From Actinomycetes bacterium (GTDB taxonomy: Bacteria; Actinomycetota; Actinomycetes; Propionibacteriales; Nocardioidaceae), in contig JAEWOG010000023.1 of the NCBI GenBank assembly GCA_023460975.1, positions 1 to 64,000 on the forward strand: a stretch of 64,000 bases of DNA, read 5' to 3'. A program made the position numbers and the translations under genes. Positions 7,725-18,332 of this stretch are shown piece after piece; position 1 is the first letter of the stretch; each line of letters opens with the position of its first letter. The notes under the pieces were generated by a model. It searched no databases and was not told the DNA's origin. It saw only the letters and a program-made list of their open reading frames with translations.

Positions 7725-9514
7725 CGGCCCGAACGATCCTGCCCGTGGCCGGCCGAAGCGAGACACTGCGTGCCACCGGTCGGCTGCTCTGGTCGCGCCG
7801 CGGACCGCTGGTCGTGGCCACGATCGCCTTCGTCGTGGTGGCCCTGTGCGGCGTCGTGCCGCCGTGGATGCTCGGACGCATCGTGGACGTCGTGGCCTCA
7901 GGCAGCGGCGACCTCGCGTGGCCGGTGACCGCCATGGTCCTCGCCACCGTGGTGGGGGCGTGCGCGACCTGGGTGTCGGTCGCCTCCCTGGCGCGCGCGG
8001 GCGAGCCCGCCGTGGCGGCGTTGCGCGAGCAGGTCGTCGAGGTCGCGCTCTCCCTGGATCCACACCAACTCGAACACGCTGGCGCAGGGGACCTGCTCTC
8101 CCGCGTCGGGGATGACTCCCGCAAGGTCACCGAATCGGTCTCGGAGATCGTGCCGATCGCGATCAACTCGGGGCTCCTGATCGTCTTCACCGCCGGAGGG
8201 CTGCTCGCGCTCGACTGGCGTCTGGCGCTGGCAGGCCTGGTGGCGGCTCCCTTCTACGTCCTCGGCCTGCGCTGGTACCTCCCGCGCTCGGCACCCGAGT
8301 ACGCCGCCGAGCGAGTGGCGCAGGGGGACCGGGCGCAGGCCGTGGTGAGCCGGGTGCGCGGCGCGGAGACCGTGCGGGCGTACGGGCTCGGGCCGCAGGC
8401 ACTCGACGAGATCGCGGGAGCCTCGCGTCGCGCGCTGGGCATCTCGGTGGGCGTCTTCCGGCTGCTGACCCGGTTCTTCGGCCGCTCCAACCAGGCCGAG
8501 CTGGCGGGCATGCTGTGCATCCTGGTCACGGGGTTCTGGCTGGTGCGGGGTGACCTGGCCTCCGTGGGAGCCGTCACTGCAGCGGCCCTCTACTTCCACC
8601 GGCTCTTCAACCCGATCGGGTCACTGATGCTGGTGCTCGACCAACTCCAGTCCGCCGGGGCATCGCTCGCCCGCCTCATCGGAGTGGCTGAGCTGCCCGG
8701 GCGAGGCGCAGCGGCGCTTGTGACGCCACCCGAGACCGAGGACGAGTCGCTGAGGCTGCGGGGCGTCGCCCACTCGTACGTGCCCGGCCGAACTGCCCTG
8801 CAGCCGACCGACCTCGCCCTCCTCCCGGGCCGACGAGTGGCGCTCGTGGGCCAGAGCGGGGCCGGCAAGACGACATTGGGGGCCATCGCCGCGGGAATCC
8901 TGGAGCCCACGACCGGACAGGTGGAGCTGGACGGGCGTCCGGTCGACGAGTGGCCCCCGGCCGCGGTGCGCAGCCGCGTCGTCCTGGTGAGTCAGGACAT
9001 CCACGTGTTCGCGCAGAGCGTCGCCCAGCAGCTCACCCTGGCGGCCCCGGAGGCCTCGACCGCGGACATCCGGGAAGCACTGCGCGTCGTCGACGCGCTG
9101 GGCTGGGTCGACGGGCTGCCTGACGGGCTGGACACGGTGGTGGGGGACGGCGGTCACGCGCTGACCCCCGCCCAGGCCCAGCAACTGGCCCTGGCCCGCG
9201 TGGCGCTGGCCGATCCCGCGTTCGTGATCCTCGACGAGGCGACCGCCGAGGCCGGCTCGGACAGCGCGCGTGACCTCGACCGCGCTGCGCTCGCCGTCGC
9301 GGCTGGCCGGGGAGCGCTGGTGGTCGCGCACCGGCTCACTCAGGCCGAGGGCGCTGACGAGGTGCTCGTCATGCACGACGGCGACGTCGTCGAACGGGGC
9401 AGCCACGCCGAGCTCGTCGCCGCCCGCGGGCGCTACGGCCAGCTCTGGGCGGCGTGGTCCGGGACGGGCGAGGAGGGCGAGACCCGAGAACCCATGCGTC
9501 AGCGCACGCCGTGA
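7721..9514 (+). CDS. exporter-fold ABC half-transporter with Walker A/B kept and signature lost
   Basis: A 597-residue partner of the preceding gene. The membrane domain spans about 1-330, with the ATPase domain behind it. Walker A GQSGAGKTT (about 376-384) is canonical, as are Walker B FVILDEAT (about 501-508) and the H-loop VVAHRLTQ. The signature is degraded to LTPAQAQQLALARVAL (about 480) instead of LSGGQ, and the D-loop reads AEAGSD instead of SALD. Together the pair can form only one complete ATP site: this protein's Walker motifs facing the partner's LSGGQ. The start ATG 7721 overlaps the previous stop by 4 nt. The 3' end overlaps the converging carboxyltransferase gene by 16 nt. Confidence 0.9.
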   Translation: MTARTILPVAGRSETLRATGRLLWSRRGPLVVATIAFVVVALCGVVPPWMLGRIVDVVASGSGDLAWPVTAMVLATVVGACATWVSVASLARAGEPAVAALREQVVEVALSLDPHQLEHAGAGDLLSRVGDDSRKVTESVSEIVPIAINSGLLIVFTAGGLLALDWRLALAGLVAAPFYVLGLRWYLPRSAPEYAAERVAQGDRAQAVVSRVRGAETVRAYGLGPQALDEIAGASRRALGISVGVFRLLTRFFGRSNQAELAGMLCILVTGFWLVRGDLASVGAVTAAALYFHRLFNPIGSLMLVLDQLQSAGASLARLIGVAELPGRGAAALVTPPETEDESLRLRGVAHSYVPGRTALQPTDLALLPGRRVALVGQSGAGKTTLGAIAAGILEPTTGQVELDGRPVDEWPPAAVRSRVVLVSQDIHVFAQSVAQQLTLAAPEASTADIREALRVVDALGWVDGLPDGLDTVVGDGGHALTPAQAQQLALARVALADPAFVILDEATAEAGSDSARDLDRAALAVAAGRGALVVAHRLTQAEGADEVLVMHDGDVVERGSHAELVAARGRYGQLWAAWSGTGEEGETREPMRQRTP

Positions 9515-11007
9515 CGAGCGCGGCGAATCGTGGCGGCCAGCACGGTCCGGGTCTCGGCGGGGTCGATCACGTCGTCGATCTCGAGCATGCGGGCGGCGTT
9601 GAGGGCCTTCGCGTGCTCCCGCATGGCGTCCGTCTGCTCAGCCACCAACGCCTCGGCGGCCTCGGGTTCCATCGTCGCGAGCTGCTTGGCGAGTGCCAGC
9701 CGTACGGCCCCCTCCAGGCCCATCGGGCCCAGGTGCGCCTGCGGCCAGGCCAGAGTGATGAGGGGGCAATGCGTGGAGCCGCCCAGCATCGCCTGCGCCC
9801 CGAGGCCGTACCCCCGGCGCAGCACGACGCCAACCAGGGGCGTGCTCACACGCGCCCCCGCCGAGACCAGCCGCGAGGCGTGTCGGACGAGCCCGGTGCG
9901 TTCGGCGTCCGGCCCGACCATGAAGCCGGGAGTGTCCACCAGGCTCACCACCGGCAGGCCCCACCGCTGGCAGAACTCCAGGAAGTCGGCGCCCTTCGCG
10001 CTGGCCGACGCGGTGAGAGCCCCAGCCACGTGCGCCGAGGAGTTGGCCATGAAGCCGACCGCCATTCCGTCCAGACGGCCGAGGGCCGTGACCAGTTCGG
10101 GCGCGTACGACTCGCGCAACCACACCAGGGACTCGAGGTCCGCGAGGAGGTCGATGAGGGGCCGTACGTCGAACGCCTCGCGATCGTTGCTCGGAAGACT
10201 CTCCCGCAGGAGCACCTGGTCCGCATGCGGCGCGGAGGGCGCATCCTGCCCGCTCAGCAGGTCCAGCAGCGCACGGACGACGACGACTGCCTCGGCCTCG
10301 TCCTCGACCACCACGTCGACGACTCCCGCCTCGGCCTGCTCGGCGATGGGGCCGATGTCGTCCGCGGCCACCTGGCCGAGCCCGCCGCCCGCGATCATCG
10401 CGGGCCCGGCCATCCCCAGATTGGCCTCGGGAGTCGCGACGCGGAGGTCGGCCGTGCCGGCGATGACGGCGTTGCCGGCGAAACAACGCCCTGACACCAC
10501 GGCGATGCGTGGGGCGTGCTCGCCCAGACGCGCCCACAGACCGAAGGAGCCGACATCGAGCGCCGACACCAGGGGGTAGTCGGTGTCGCTGGGCCGCCCG
10601 CCACCGCCTTCGGTGAAGAACACAGCAGGCGTGCGCGTACGGATCGCGAGGTCGATCAGCCGGTCCGACTTGTGGTGCCCGCGCATGCCCTGGGTTCCGG
10701 CGGCGACCATCCAGTCGTACGACATGACGGTGACCGGGCGGCCGGCGACCGTGGCGGTGCCGCCCACGATGCCGTCGGCGGGGGTCTCGACGACCAGGTC
10801 GGCCAGCGGGCGCACCTGTTCCTGGGCGGCGGTCGCGAAGCGGCCGTACTCCACGAACGAGTCCGGGTCGACCAGATCGGCGATGTTCTCGCGAGCCGTA
10901 CGTCGCCCTGCCGCGTGCCGCGCGGCGACCTTCTCGGCGCGCGCGTCGTCGGTGGTGAGGAAGCGTCGGGCGAGGAGCTCGGTCAGACCAGTGGCGGGTG
11001 CATCCAT
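9499..11007 (-). CDS. acyl-CoA carboxylase carboxyltransferase (beta) subunit
   Basis: A 502-residue carboxyl transferase (AccD/PccB/MCCB type) that moves the carboxyl group from biotin to an acyl-CoA. N-terminal half: a crotonase-like CoA-binding region with GTQGMRGHHKSDRLIDLA and FFTEGGGGRPSD. C-terminal half: the second transferase domain, with VVSLVDTPGFMVGPDAE, RRGYGLGAQAMLGGST and AWPQAHLGPMGLEGAV. No biotin carboxylase/carrier gene is nearby, so the acyl substrate and alpha partner are unknown. I chose ATG 11007 (MDAPATGL); the longer frame upstream runs antisense into the neighbouring flavoprotein gene. Confidence 0.9.
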   Translation of the reverse strand: MDAPATGLTELLARRFLTTDDARAEKVAARHAAGRRTARENIADLVDPDSFVEYGRFATAAQEQVRPLADLVVETPADGIVGGTATVAGRPVTVMSYDWMVAAGTQGMRGHHKSDRLIDLAIRTRTPAVFFTEGGGGRPSDTDYPLVSALDVGSFGLWARLGEHAPRIAVVSGRCFAGNAVIAGTADLRVATPEANLGMAGPAMIAGGGLGQVAADDIGPIAEQAEAGVVDVVVEDEAEAVVVVRALLDLLSGQDAPSAPHADQVLLRESLPSNDREAFDVRPLIDLLADLESLVWLRESYAPELVTALGRLDGMAVGFMANSSAHVAGALTASASAKGADFLEFCQRWGLPVVSLVDTPGFMVGPDAERTGLVRHASRLVSAGARVSTPLVGVVLRRGYGLGAQAMLGGSTHCPLITLAWPQAHLGPMGLEGAVRLALAKQLATMEPEAAEALVAEQTDAMREHAKALNAARMLEIDDVIDPAETRTVLAATIRRARHGVR

Positions 11008-11073
11008 GCGCGCATGGTGCCCCACCTGCCCGGGTGCAGGGAACAACCGGAGCGGCGCGGTTGCTCCACCGGT

Positions 11074-12090
11074 GTGAAGAGCATCGGATTCCTCAACTTC
11101 GGTCACTTCAGCGACGCCCCGGGCTCGCAGGTGCGTACGGCGGCCGACACCCTGTTGGCCTCGATCGACCTCGCGGTGGCGGCGGAGGAGGTGGGCATCG
11201 ACGGCGCGTACTTCCGAGTCCACCACTTCGCGCAGCAACTGGCCTCACCGTTCCCGTTGCTGGCGGCCATCGGCGCCAAGACCACGCGCATCGAGATCGG
11301 CACGGGCGTGATCGACATGCGCTACGAGAACCCGATGTACATGGCCGAGGACGCGGGCGCCGCGGACCTCATCGCCGGCGGGAGGCTCCAGCTCGGGATC
11401 AGCCGAGGGTCACCGGAGCAGGTCATCGATGGCTGGCGCTACTTCGGGTACGCCCCGGCCGAGGGAGAGGACTCAGCCGACATGGCGCGTCGGCACACCG
11501 AGGTGCTGCTCGAGGTGCTGCGCGGCGAGGGTTTCGCTCGGCCGAACCCGCGGCCGATGTTCCCCAACCCTCCCGGTCTGCTACGGGTCGAACCGCACGC
11601 CCCCGGCCTGCGCCAGCGCATCTGGTGGGGTGCCGGATCCGACTCCACTGCCCGGTGGGCGGCGCAGCAGGGGATGAACCTCATGAGCTCCACGCTCAAG
11701 GCCGACGAGACGGGCGAGCCCTTCCACGTGCAGCAGCGCAAGCAGATCGAGGCGTTCCGTGACGAGTGGGCGGCGCACGAGCACGGCTTCACCCCGCGGG
11801 TCTCAGTGAGTCGTTCGATCATGCCCATCACCACCGACGAAGACCGCATGTACTTCGGTGGCGACGGAGGGTCCGACCAGATCGGCACGATCGACAACTT
11901 CCGCGCCGTGTTCGGGCGTACGTACGCAGCCGAACCCGACGTGCTCGTGGAGCAGCTCGCCGAGGACGAGGCCATCGCCGCCGCGGACACGGTGCTGCTC
12001 ACGGTCCCCAACCAGCTCGGGGTCGCGTACAACGCCCGGCTCCTGGAGACCGTCGTCAAGGACGTCGCTCCCGGTCTGGGCTGGCGCTGA
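11074..12090 (+). CDS. LLM-class (luciferase-like) flavin-dependent oxidoreductase
   Basis: A 338-residue TIM-barrel monooxygenase-like protein. Typical segments are an N-terminal strand SIGFLNFGHFSD, the AEEVGIDGAYFRVHHFA region, TTRIEIGTGVIDMRYENPMYMAEDAGAADL-like middle strands (positions ~11281-11375) and the RLQLGISRGSPEQV loop that binds flavin phosphate. The cofactor may be FMN or F420; neither substrate nor partner is apparent. The start is GTG 11074, at the point where the family's first beta strand begins; the upstream open frame belongs to the antisense of the carboxyltransferase. No clear Shine-Dalgarno, so it may be leaderless. Confidence 0.85.
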   Translation: MKSIGFLNFGHFSDAPGSQVRTAADTLLASIDLAVAAEEVGIDGAYFRVHHFAQQLASPFPLLAAIGAKTTRIEIGTGVIDMRYENPMYMAEDAGAADLIAGGRLQLGISRGSPEQVIDGWRYFGYAPAEGEDSADMARRHTEVLLEVLRGEGFARPNPRPMFPNPPGLLRVEPHAPGLRQRIWWGAGSDSTARWAAQQGMNLMSSTLKADETGEPFHVQQRKQIEAFRDEWAAHEHGFTPRVSVSRSIMPITTDEDRMYFGGDGGSDQIGTIDNFRAVFGRTYAAEPDVLVEQLAEDEAIAAADTVLLTVPNQLGVAYNARLLETVVKDVAPGLGWR

Positions 12091-12116
12091 GGCTCGGGCC
12101 GGAGGACACTGCCCGC

Positions 12117-12527
12117 ATGGCCGAGGCGACCCGCAAGACCCAGGCAACCGACGCAGACGTGGACGCCTTCCTGGCCGCGGTGGACCACGACGTCCGGCGC
12201 GCCGACGCGACCGCTGCGCTCGAGCTCATGCAGGCGGTGACGGGGGCCGAGCCCGTGATGTGGGGTGCGTCGATCATCGGCTTCGGCCGCCAGACGTACA
12301 CCACAGCCGACGGCAAGGAGCACGAGTGGTTCGTGGTCGGCCTGGCACCCCGCAAGGCCGCCCTGACGCTGTACGGCCTGACGTTCTACGGGTCCAACGA
12401 CGACCTCCTCGCACGCCTGGGCCCCCACACGACGGGCAAGGGATGCGTGTACGTCAAGCGTCTCGACGCCGTCGACCAGTCCGTGCTCGCCGAACTGGTG
12501 CAACGCTCCTGGCGCGAGGGATCCTGA
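12117..12527 (+). CDS. DUF1801 domain protein
   Basis: A 136-residue protein of the YdhG/DUF1801 family: an N-terminal helical part (VDAFLAAVDHDVRRADA), a central MWGASIIGFGRQTY strand and a C-terminal CVYVKRLDAVDQSVL segment. The function of the family is not established. ATG 12117 has GGAGGA about 12 nt upstream. It lies 26 nt behind the LLM oxidoreductase gene and probably shares its transcript. The first repeat array begins four bases after its stop. Confidence 0.8.
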   Translation: MAEATRKTQATDADVDAFLAAVDHDVRRADATAALELMQAVTGAEPVMWGASIIGFGRQTYTTADGKEHEWFVVGLAPRKAALTLYGLTFYGSNDDLLARLGPHTTGKGCVYVKRLDAVDQSVLAELVQRSWREGS

Positions 12528-12530
12528 CCG

Positions 12531-13117
12531 GGCTGTTGGTCGAGCTTGTCGAGACCCCGGCGGTCGTTGGTCGAGCCGGGGCTGTTGGTCGAGCTTGTCG
12601 AGACCCGGGCGCGGTCGTTGGTCGAGCTTGTCGAGACCCGGGCGCGGTCGTTGGTCGAGCTTGTCGAGACCCGGGGGTGTGGTTTCGACAAGCTCAACCA
12701 GCGCGGTTGATGGTCGAGCCTGTCGAGACCCGGTGCGGTGGTTTCGACGAGTTCAACCAGCGAAGTCCGCTCAACCGGCGCGGTCGTTGGTCGAGCCGGG
12801 GCTGTTGGTCGAGCCTGTCGAGACCCGGTGCGGTGGTTTCGACGAGCTCAACCAGCGAAGTCGGCTCAACCAGCGGGGGACGTGGTTTCGACAAGCTCAA
12901 CCGGCGCGGTCGTTGGTCGAGCTTGTCGAGACCCGGTGGGGTGGTTTCGACAAGCTCAACCAGCGAAGTCGGCTCAACCGGCGCGGTCGTTTGTCGAGCC
13001 TGTCGAGACCCCGGCGGGGATGCGGTTTCGACAAGCTCAACCAGCGGGGGTGTGGTTTCGACAAGCTCAACCAGCGAAAGTCGGCTCAACCAGCGAAAGT
13101 CGGCTCAACCAGCGAAG
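12531..13117. repeat. array of ~20-bp repeats in two orientations between convergent genes
   Basis: This 0.57-kb stretch holds no gene. It is packed with copies of GTTGGTCGAGC(C/T)TGTCGAGACC, dominant on the left, and of its reverse complement form GGTTTCGACAAGCTCAACCAGCG, dominant on the right. I see roughly eight near-complete copies in the first orientation and seven in the second, plus half-copies that stop after GGTCGAGC or CTCAACC. Spacers are short and GC-rich. Read along either converging gene, the copies near its 3' end have the same orientation. The last copies enter the MocR gene and supply its stop codon. Confidence 0.95.
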
Positions 13118-14532
13118 CCGCGGGGGAGATGCGCGCGCAGGGTCTCGCCGAGGATGCGGGCTCCGTCGCTGAAGCGTTCGGGTGCCTCGCCGGCGAAGTT
13201 GAGGCGTACGAAAGCCCCGGTCGGCTCGGCGGGGAACCACTCGCTGCCCGGAGCGATGAGGACGCCACCGGCCTCGCATGCCCTGACGTAGCCGTCGACG
13301 TCAACGCCCTCGGGCAGCCTCGCCCAGAGGTTCAGCCCGCCCGCCGGGACGTGCTCGACATGCATCTGGGGGACCTCCGCGCGCAGCGCCTCCAACAACC
13401 GGTCGCGTCGCAGGCGCAGCTCGGGGCGCAGGCGACGTAGGTGCGTGTCCCAGCCGGGCTGGGTGACGACGTCGAGGACCGCGGCCTGAAGCACACCGCT
13501 CACGTACATTGCCTCGGCTGCGCGGTCAGCCAGCAGCCGGTCGCGCGCCGGCCCGCGGGCGATCACCGCCGCCACTCGCAGAGCCGGAGACACCGACTTG
13601 GTGAGCGATCGGATGTGGACGACGTGCCCGTCGCCGTCGCGCGAGACGAGCGGCTGCGGGTCGGCATCGATGCCGAAGTCGTGGGCCCAGTCGTCCTCGA
13701 TGAGGAAGGCGCCGTGGCGACGGACCACGTCGAGCACGGACTCGGCGGTCTCGGCCGACCACTGACCACCCGTCGGGTTGGCGAACGTGGGCTGCGCGTA
13801 GAAGGCACGGGCCCCGCTGCGGTCGAAGGCGCGTGCCAGATCGTCGGGGTCCGGGCCGTGGGGCGTGGTGGGGACCGGGACGAGTTCCACACCGGTTTGC
13901 TCCGCGGCGAGGATGGCACCCCAGTACGTCGGCGACTCGACGAGCAGGGGCGCACCAGGCCCGACGAGCGCGCGGAAGATGGAGCTCAGGGCGCTCTGGC
14001 TGCCCGGGGTCACGATCACGTCGCGCGGGGCCGGAGGGGTGATCCCCGCCGGGGAGTCGGCCGCGACCTGGGCGGCGAACCACGCCTGGAGATCTGCGAG
14101 TCCGGCGGCGGGGGCGGGCGTCAGCGCCTGCTCGGTGCGTGCGGCGCGAGTCAGGGCAGCCCGGACGAGTCTGCTCGGCAGGAGGTCTGTGGTGGGGTAC
14201 CCCGAGTGCAGGCGCACGGTGTCCGGCGTCGAGGCGCGCTGGGTCGCGGACAGTCGGCCCGACCTGGCCGACGGGGAGCCCAGCGCGGCCGTCTGCCAGC
14301 CGTAGTCTGCCCGGCGCGCCGTGCGGGGCGGGACCGCGAAGGTCCCCACCCCCGGGCGAGTGTCGATCAGCCCCTGGGCGGCGAGGGTGCGCAACGCCTT
14401 CTGAACGGTCACGGGACTCGCGCCGAACTCGGCGACGAGTTCGCGTGTCGACGGCAAGCGGGCCCCCGGGGGAGCGGTGCGGATCTTGTCGCGCACTGCA
14501 GCGACGATGCGACTTGCGCTATCGTTGTTCAT
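13105..14532 (-). CDS. MocR-type (GntR/aminotransferase) transcriptional regulator
   Basis: A 475-residue fusion. The N-terminal winged helix (about 1-70) is of the GntR type: GARLPSTRELVAEFGASPVTVQKALRTL with GVGTF at the wing. A linker of about 50 residues leads to a fold-type I aminotransferase-like domain (about 120-475). The PLP lysine lies in IRSLTKSVSPALR; also present are TPGSQSALSSIF and TFANPTGGQWS. MocR proteins sense PLP or amino compounds and usually regulate a neighbour, here the divergent DMT transporter. The start ATG at 14532 overlaps the neighbour's ATG. The stop TGA lies inside a copy of the intergenic repeat (C-terminal Ala-Gly-stop). Confidence 0.9.
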   Translation of the reverse strand: MNNDSASRIVAAVRDKIRTAPPGARLPSTRELVAEFGASPVTVQKALRTLAAQGLIDTRPGVGTFAVPPRTARRADYGWQTAALGSPSARSGRLSATQRASTPDTVRLHSGYPTTDLLPSRLVRAALTRAARTEQALTPAPAAGLADLQAWFAAQVAADSPAGITPPAPRDVIVTPGSQSALSSIFRALVGPGAPLLVESPTYWGAILAAEQTGVELVPVPTTPHGPDPDDLARAFDRSGARAFYAQPTFANPTGGQWSAETAESVLDVVRRHGAFLIEDDWAHDFGIDADPQPLVSRDGDGHVVHIRSLTKSVSPALRVAAVIARGPARDRLLADRAAEAMYVSGVLQAAVLDVVTQPGWDTHLRRLRPELRLRRDRLLEALRAEVPQMHVEHVPAGGLNLWARLPEGVDVDGYVRACEAGGVLIAPGSEWFPAEPTGAFVRLNFAGEAPERFSDGARILGETLRAHLPRGFAG

Positions 14533-15481
14533 GTCAGGAAACAGTAGCGTTATCCACTACGCGGCACCTGCGCTTTCCGCCCGCCACGGCGTCGGATGGG
14601 GGTTCGTCGGGATCGTGGCCTTCTCGCTCACCCTGCCCATGACGCGGCTCACTGCAGGGGCGGGATTCGACCCCGTCTTCGTGGGGTGCGGCCGCGCGGT
14701 CGTGGCCGCAGTCCTGGCCGGCCTCGCGCTGATCGCCACTCGTACGCACCTGCCCACGCGAGGCCAGTGCGCGCGACTGCTCGTCGTGGCAGGGGGAGTG
14801 GTGCTTGGCTTCCCGCTGCTCACGGCGTACGCGCTGACGAGCGTCCCTGCCAGCCACGGGGCCGTGGTGATCGGCCTCCTGCCAGCGGCAACGGCGGCGA
14901 TGGCGGTGCTGCGGGGTCGCGAGAAAGTCTCGGCCTCGTTCTGGGCATTCGCAGGGCTGGGCGCGGTCGCCGTGGTCGCCTTCGCGAGCGTCCACAACTC
15001 GGGCGTGGGCGCCCTGCGCTGGGAGGACCTGTTGCTCATCGGGGCCGTGCTGGCGGCCGCCATCGGGTACGCCGAGGGCGGGCTGCTGGCGCGCGAACTG
15101 GGCTCGTGGCAGACCGTGTCCTGGGCGCTGGTCCTGGCGGCCCCCTTCATGAGCGCGATGACCGCAGCCTCGCTCGCCCAGGGCGCTCCGTCCGGGTCGG
15201 TGGGGCAGTGGCTGGCGTTCGGCTACTTGTCGGTGGTGTCGATGTACCTCGGCTTCTTCGCCTGGTACCGCGGCCTCGCGATCGGGCCGATGGCACACGT
15301 GAGCCAGATCCAACTCATCCAGCCGGTCCTCACCATCGGCTGGGCGGCGCTGCTGCTGGGTGAGCACGTGGGACTCGCGACCGGGGCGGGCGCGGTCGTG
15401 GTGATCGCATGCGCGGGCCGCGCCGTGCGGGTACGGACATCGCCGGTCGGACAGGCCGCTGCTGGCCCCGGACCTCGTTAG
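14531..15481 (+). CDS. EamA/DMT-family transporter
   Basis: A 316-residue membrane protein with about ten helices in two EamA repeats. Helix 1 is near GVGWGFVGIVAFSLTLP, and the second repeat contains GYLSVVSMYLGFFAWYRGL followed by ISQIQLIQPVLTI-type helices (here VSQIQLIQPVLTIGWA). It probably exports a small metabolite. The ATG at 14531-14533 overlaps the ATG of the divergent MocR gene (14532-14530), leaving no room for a leader on either side. An in-frame start further upstream would lie inside MocR. It ends in TTAG, overlapping the converging DUF3099 stop by 4 nt. Confidence 0.88.
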   Translation: MSGNSSVIHYAAPALSARHGVGWGFVGIVAFSLTLPMTRLTAGAGFDPVFVGCGRAVVAAVLAGLALIATRTHLPTRGQCARLLVVAGGVVLGFPLLTAYALTSVPASHGAVVIGLLPAATAAMAVLRGREKVSASFWAFAGLGAVAVVAFASVHNSGVGALRWEDLLLIGAVLAAAIGYAEGGLLARELGSWQTVSWALVLAAPFMSAMTAASLAQGAPSGSVGQWLAFGYLSVVSMYLGFFAWYRGLAIGPMAHVSQIQLIQPVLTIGWAALLLGEHVGLATGAGAVVVIACAGRAVRVRTSPVGQAAAGPGPR

Positions 15482-15714
15482 CGGTCGGCACCCCAGTTGG
15501 CCACCACCGCGGCGATTGGCGGGAGGACGGCGGCCACCGCCGACATGAGGACCGCCGCGGTGGTCGACCAGAGCCGTACGAGGCACCACGCCAGCACGAG
15601 GAGGGTCAGGCAGGTGCCCATCAGCAGGGCGTACCAGCGCTGACGTCGCCGCAGCCGCTCGCTGCGCGAGGCGGGGACGTCGCTCACGCTGAACGGGCGG
15701 GGCTCTCGTGCCAC
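15478..15714 (-). CDS. DUF3099 small membrane protein
   Basis: A 78-residue actinobacterial protein: a short cytoplasmic N-terminus with the family pattern FSVSDVPASRSERLRRRQRWY followed by two transmembrane helices (YALLMGTCLTLLVLAWCLV and AVLMSAVAAVLPPIAAVVA). Function unknown. I chose GTG 15714; GGAGG is immediately upstream but very close, so a GTG about 14 codons earlier remains possible. Confidence 0.75.
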   Translation of the reverse strand: MAREPRPFSVSDVPASRSERLRRRQRWYALLMGTCLTLLVLAWCLVRLWSTTAAVLMSAVAAVLPPIAAVVANWGADR

Positions 15715-15868
15715 CCCTCCAGCCTGCCACCTCGTCCAGCGTGCCGCCCGTCCAACGCCGGGAAACCAGAGTTGCCCGGCCCCTGCTCCTTGCCCTGCGA
15801 CCGCGCGAGGGTCCACTCTGAAGAAGCGGTCCGTCCGCCGTGGTCGGGCCCGACAGGGAGGACTCGGG

Positions 15869-18072
<2,204 letters not shown>

Positions 18073-18076
<4 letters not shown>

Positions 18077-18258
18077 GTGGCCTGCGACGGGCGTGGGACG
18101 GGGTGCGCTGGTATCTGCGCGAGGTCACCGGCGAGGCCAAGTGGGACGAGTACCTCGCGGCCTGCGCCGCTGCCGGCACCGCCCCGATGAGCCGCCGGGA
18201 GTTCGAGCGGCACCGCGACCACGTACGGGAGGTGACCGCGCGGGGGCGATGCTGCTGA
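18073..18258 (+). CDS. YbdD/YjiX family small protein
   Basis: A 61-residue protein with the family's WDGVRWYLREVTGEAKWDEY start and a basic SRREFERHRDHV stretch. YbdD-like proteins are encoded directly behind CstA-type transporters and are needed for uptake in E. coli (established for the family, not shown here). ATGA overlap with cstA implies translational coupling. It ends in CC; such C-terminal cysteines are seen in some members. Confidence 0.9.
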
Positions 18259-18332
18259 GCGGTCGCAGCCCGGTGCAGGAGCGGCCGTGCGTGGTACGAA
18301 TCGAAGCCCGACGTCCCAGCCCCGGAGGTCCG

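Noticed and set aside
12595..13440. Open frames running through the repeat array with Ser/Thr-rich repeated translations
   Set aside because: They are translations of the 20-bp repeat and have no start context. They explain spurious hypothetical proteins often annotated in such arrays.
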